From Alphaproteobacteria bacterium (lineage in GTDB: Bacteria > Pseudomonadota > Alphaproteobacteria > RF32 > CAG-239): a DNA stretch of 16,815 bases. The DNA lies in NCBI GenBank assembly GCA_017963715.1, contig JAGCTK010000138.1, positions 1-16,815 of the forward strand, read 5' to 3'. Below, piece by piece: positions 15,870 through 16,815 of the stretch; positions within the stretch are counted from its first letter, which is position 1; each line of letters begins with the position of its first letter. A program made the position numbers and the translations under genes. Below the pieces are notes generated by a model. The model made no database searches, was not told the DNA's origin, and was given only the letters and a program-made list of their open reading frames with translations.

Positions 15870-16815
15870 ATGAAAGCCAGAACACGTTTTGCACCCTCAC
15901 CCACCGGTTATATGCACATCGGCAATTTAAGAACGGCACTTTACGAATATTTGATTGCCAAGTCTTTGGGCGGCGATTTTATCTTGCGTATTGAAGATAC
16001 CGACCAAAAGCGTTATGTCGAAGGTGCAACCGACATCATTTATAACACCTTGAAATGCGTCAAAATGTTTTGGGATGAAGGGCCTGATATCGGCGGAAAT
16101 TATGGGCCTTATATCCAATCAGAACGAAAAAGTATTTATGCCGAGTATGCGCACAAATTGGTTGAACTTGGCGGCGCGCATTATTGCTTTTGCAAGCATG
16201 AAGAACCCGAAACGGATGAGGAAGACGCTGTGCCCGTTAAATTTGAAGATCCGTGCAAAAACATCCCTCTTGATGAGGCTTTAAAACGTATTGAAAACGG
16301 TGAACCTTTTGTGGTCAGACAAAACATCACCAAAAAAGGCACATCCGTGTTTGAAGATGTGGTTTACGGCAAGATTGAAATTGATTATGATGAGTTGGAT
16401 GAAGGCGTGCTTTTAAAATCAGACGGCTTACCGACCTATAATTTTGCCAACGTGATTGATGACCATTTAATGCAAATTTCGCATGTTGTGCGCGGCAACG
16501 AATATATTTCATCAACCCCGAAATACAACCTGATTTATGAGGCTTTCGGTTGGACACCGCCCATTTATGTGCATGTGCCGCCCGTGTTGAAATATGCACA
16601 GCATAAACTTTCAAAAAGAAACGGCGATGCTTCTTTCCAAGATTTAACGGCAAAAGGTTATCTGCCCGAAGCAATTTTGAACTATATTGCCCTTTTGGGC
16701 TGGAATCCCGGCACCGATCAGGAAATCTTTACGCTTGATGAACTCAAAAAAGTGTTTACGGCCGACAGATTGAACAAGTCGCCTGCGATTTTTGATATCA
16801 CAAAACTCACCTGGA
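15870..16815 (+). CDS. gltX: glutamyl-tRNA synthetase, 3' part cut by window edge
   Basis: 315 codons are visible, with no stop, of a protein that is normally about 480-500 residues. The class I catalytic core begins [13 protein letters not shown], with the HIGH motif as HIGN (16-19) and KMSKS as KLSKR (246-250). It charges tRNA-Glu with glutamate. Between them lie IEDTDQKRY (41-49), [13 protein letters not shown] (188-200) and [15 protein letters not shown] (205-219). Cys106, Cys108 and Cys129 recall the CxC...CxH zinc site of some GluRS, but the fourth position is Asn131. Several stretches, such as FVVRQNI and the FEDVVYG-type loop, resemble clostridial GltX more than proteobacterial ones. 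AAGGA (15854-15858) lies 11 bases before the ATG. GlnRS is excluded by the class motifs. Confidence 0.94.
   Translation, partial: MKARTRFAPSPTGYMHIGNLRTALYEYLIAKSLGGDFILRIEDTDQKRYVEGATDIIYNTLKCVKMFWDEGPDIGGNYGPYIQSERKSIYAEYAHKLVELGGAHYCFCKHEEPETDEEDAVPVKFEDPCKNIPLDEALKRIENGEPFVVRQNITKKGTSVFEDVVYGKIEIDYDELDEGVLLKSDGLPTYNFANVIDDHLMQISHVVRGNEYISSTPKYNLIYEAFGWTPPIYVHVPPVLKYAQHKLSKRNGDASFQDLTAKGYLPEAILNYIALLGWNPGTDQEIFTLDELKKVFTADRLNKSPAIFDITKLTW

Noticed and set aside
1..16815. Search for CRISPR arrays, insertion sequences, tRNA or rRNA genes, att sites, toxin-antitoxin pairs and defence genes
   Set aside because: None found by eye on either strand; every long stretch is explained by housekeeping genes, and the longest gap is 215 bases.

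Overview
The window looks like an ordinary housekeeping stretch of a Gram-negative, AT-leaning bacterial chromosome. Outer-membrane lipoprotein genes (lolCD, an RlpA lipoprotein), an AsmA-family protein and PgpA all point to a diderm. The run dacA-tmk-holB-tatD-metallo-beta-lactamase is a gene order I associate with Alphaproteobacteria. A gut-type or host-associated uncultured alphaproteobacterium is a reasonable guess, but it is inference; no rRNA or other taxonomic marker is present. Genes are packed tightly, with many ATGA-type overlaps and Shine-Dalgarno sites of the AGGA/GGAG kind. I see no tRNA, rRNA, CRISPR array, insertion sequence, prophage or attachment site.

Layout. Bases 1-2096 (minus strand) hold most of an AsmA-family envelope protein whose C-terminus runs off the left edge. 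A short divergent promoter region with a palindrome separates it from a nucleoside-salvage operon on the plus strand (2194-4695): cytidine deaminase, trimeric purine nucleoside phosphorylase and thymidine phosphorylase. pgpA (minus strand, 4703-5185) converges on it. A 215-base divergent intergenic region leads to a glycerol-3-phosphate dehydrogenase of unusual sequence (5401-6366), closed by a strong intrinsic terminator. pgpA and gpsA both belong to phospholipid synthesis.

From 6514 to the right edge everything is on the plus strand and mostly close-packed: rlpA (peptidoglycan-acting lipoprotein), dacA (D,D-carboxypeptidase), tmk (dTMP kinase), holB (polymerase III delta-prime), tatD (metal-dependent nuclease), a PhnP-like metallo-beta-lactamase, an NrnB-like DHH phosphoesterase, dnaJ, lolC/E and lolD. 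After an 89-base gap comes gltX, cut by the right edge. Between 6514 and 15780 I see no convincing internal terminator, so these genes could be read as one long or several nested transcripts.

I did not find a novel multi-gene system. The most unusual points are a cytidine deaminase that lacks one of the three usual zinc cysteines, a glycerol-3-phosphate dehydrogenase with several altered family motifs, and a glutamyl-tRNA synthetase whose sequence reads like the clostridial type rather than the proteobacterial one.
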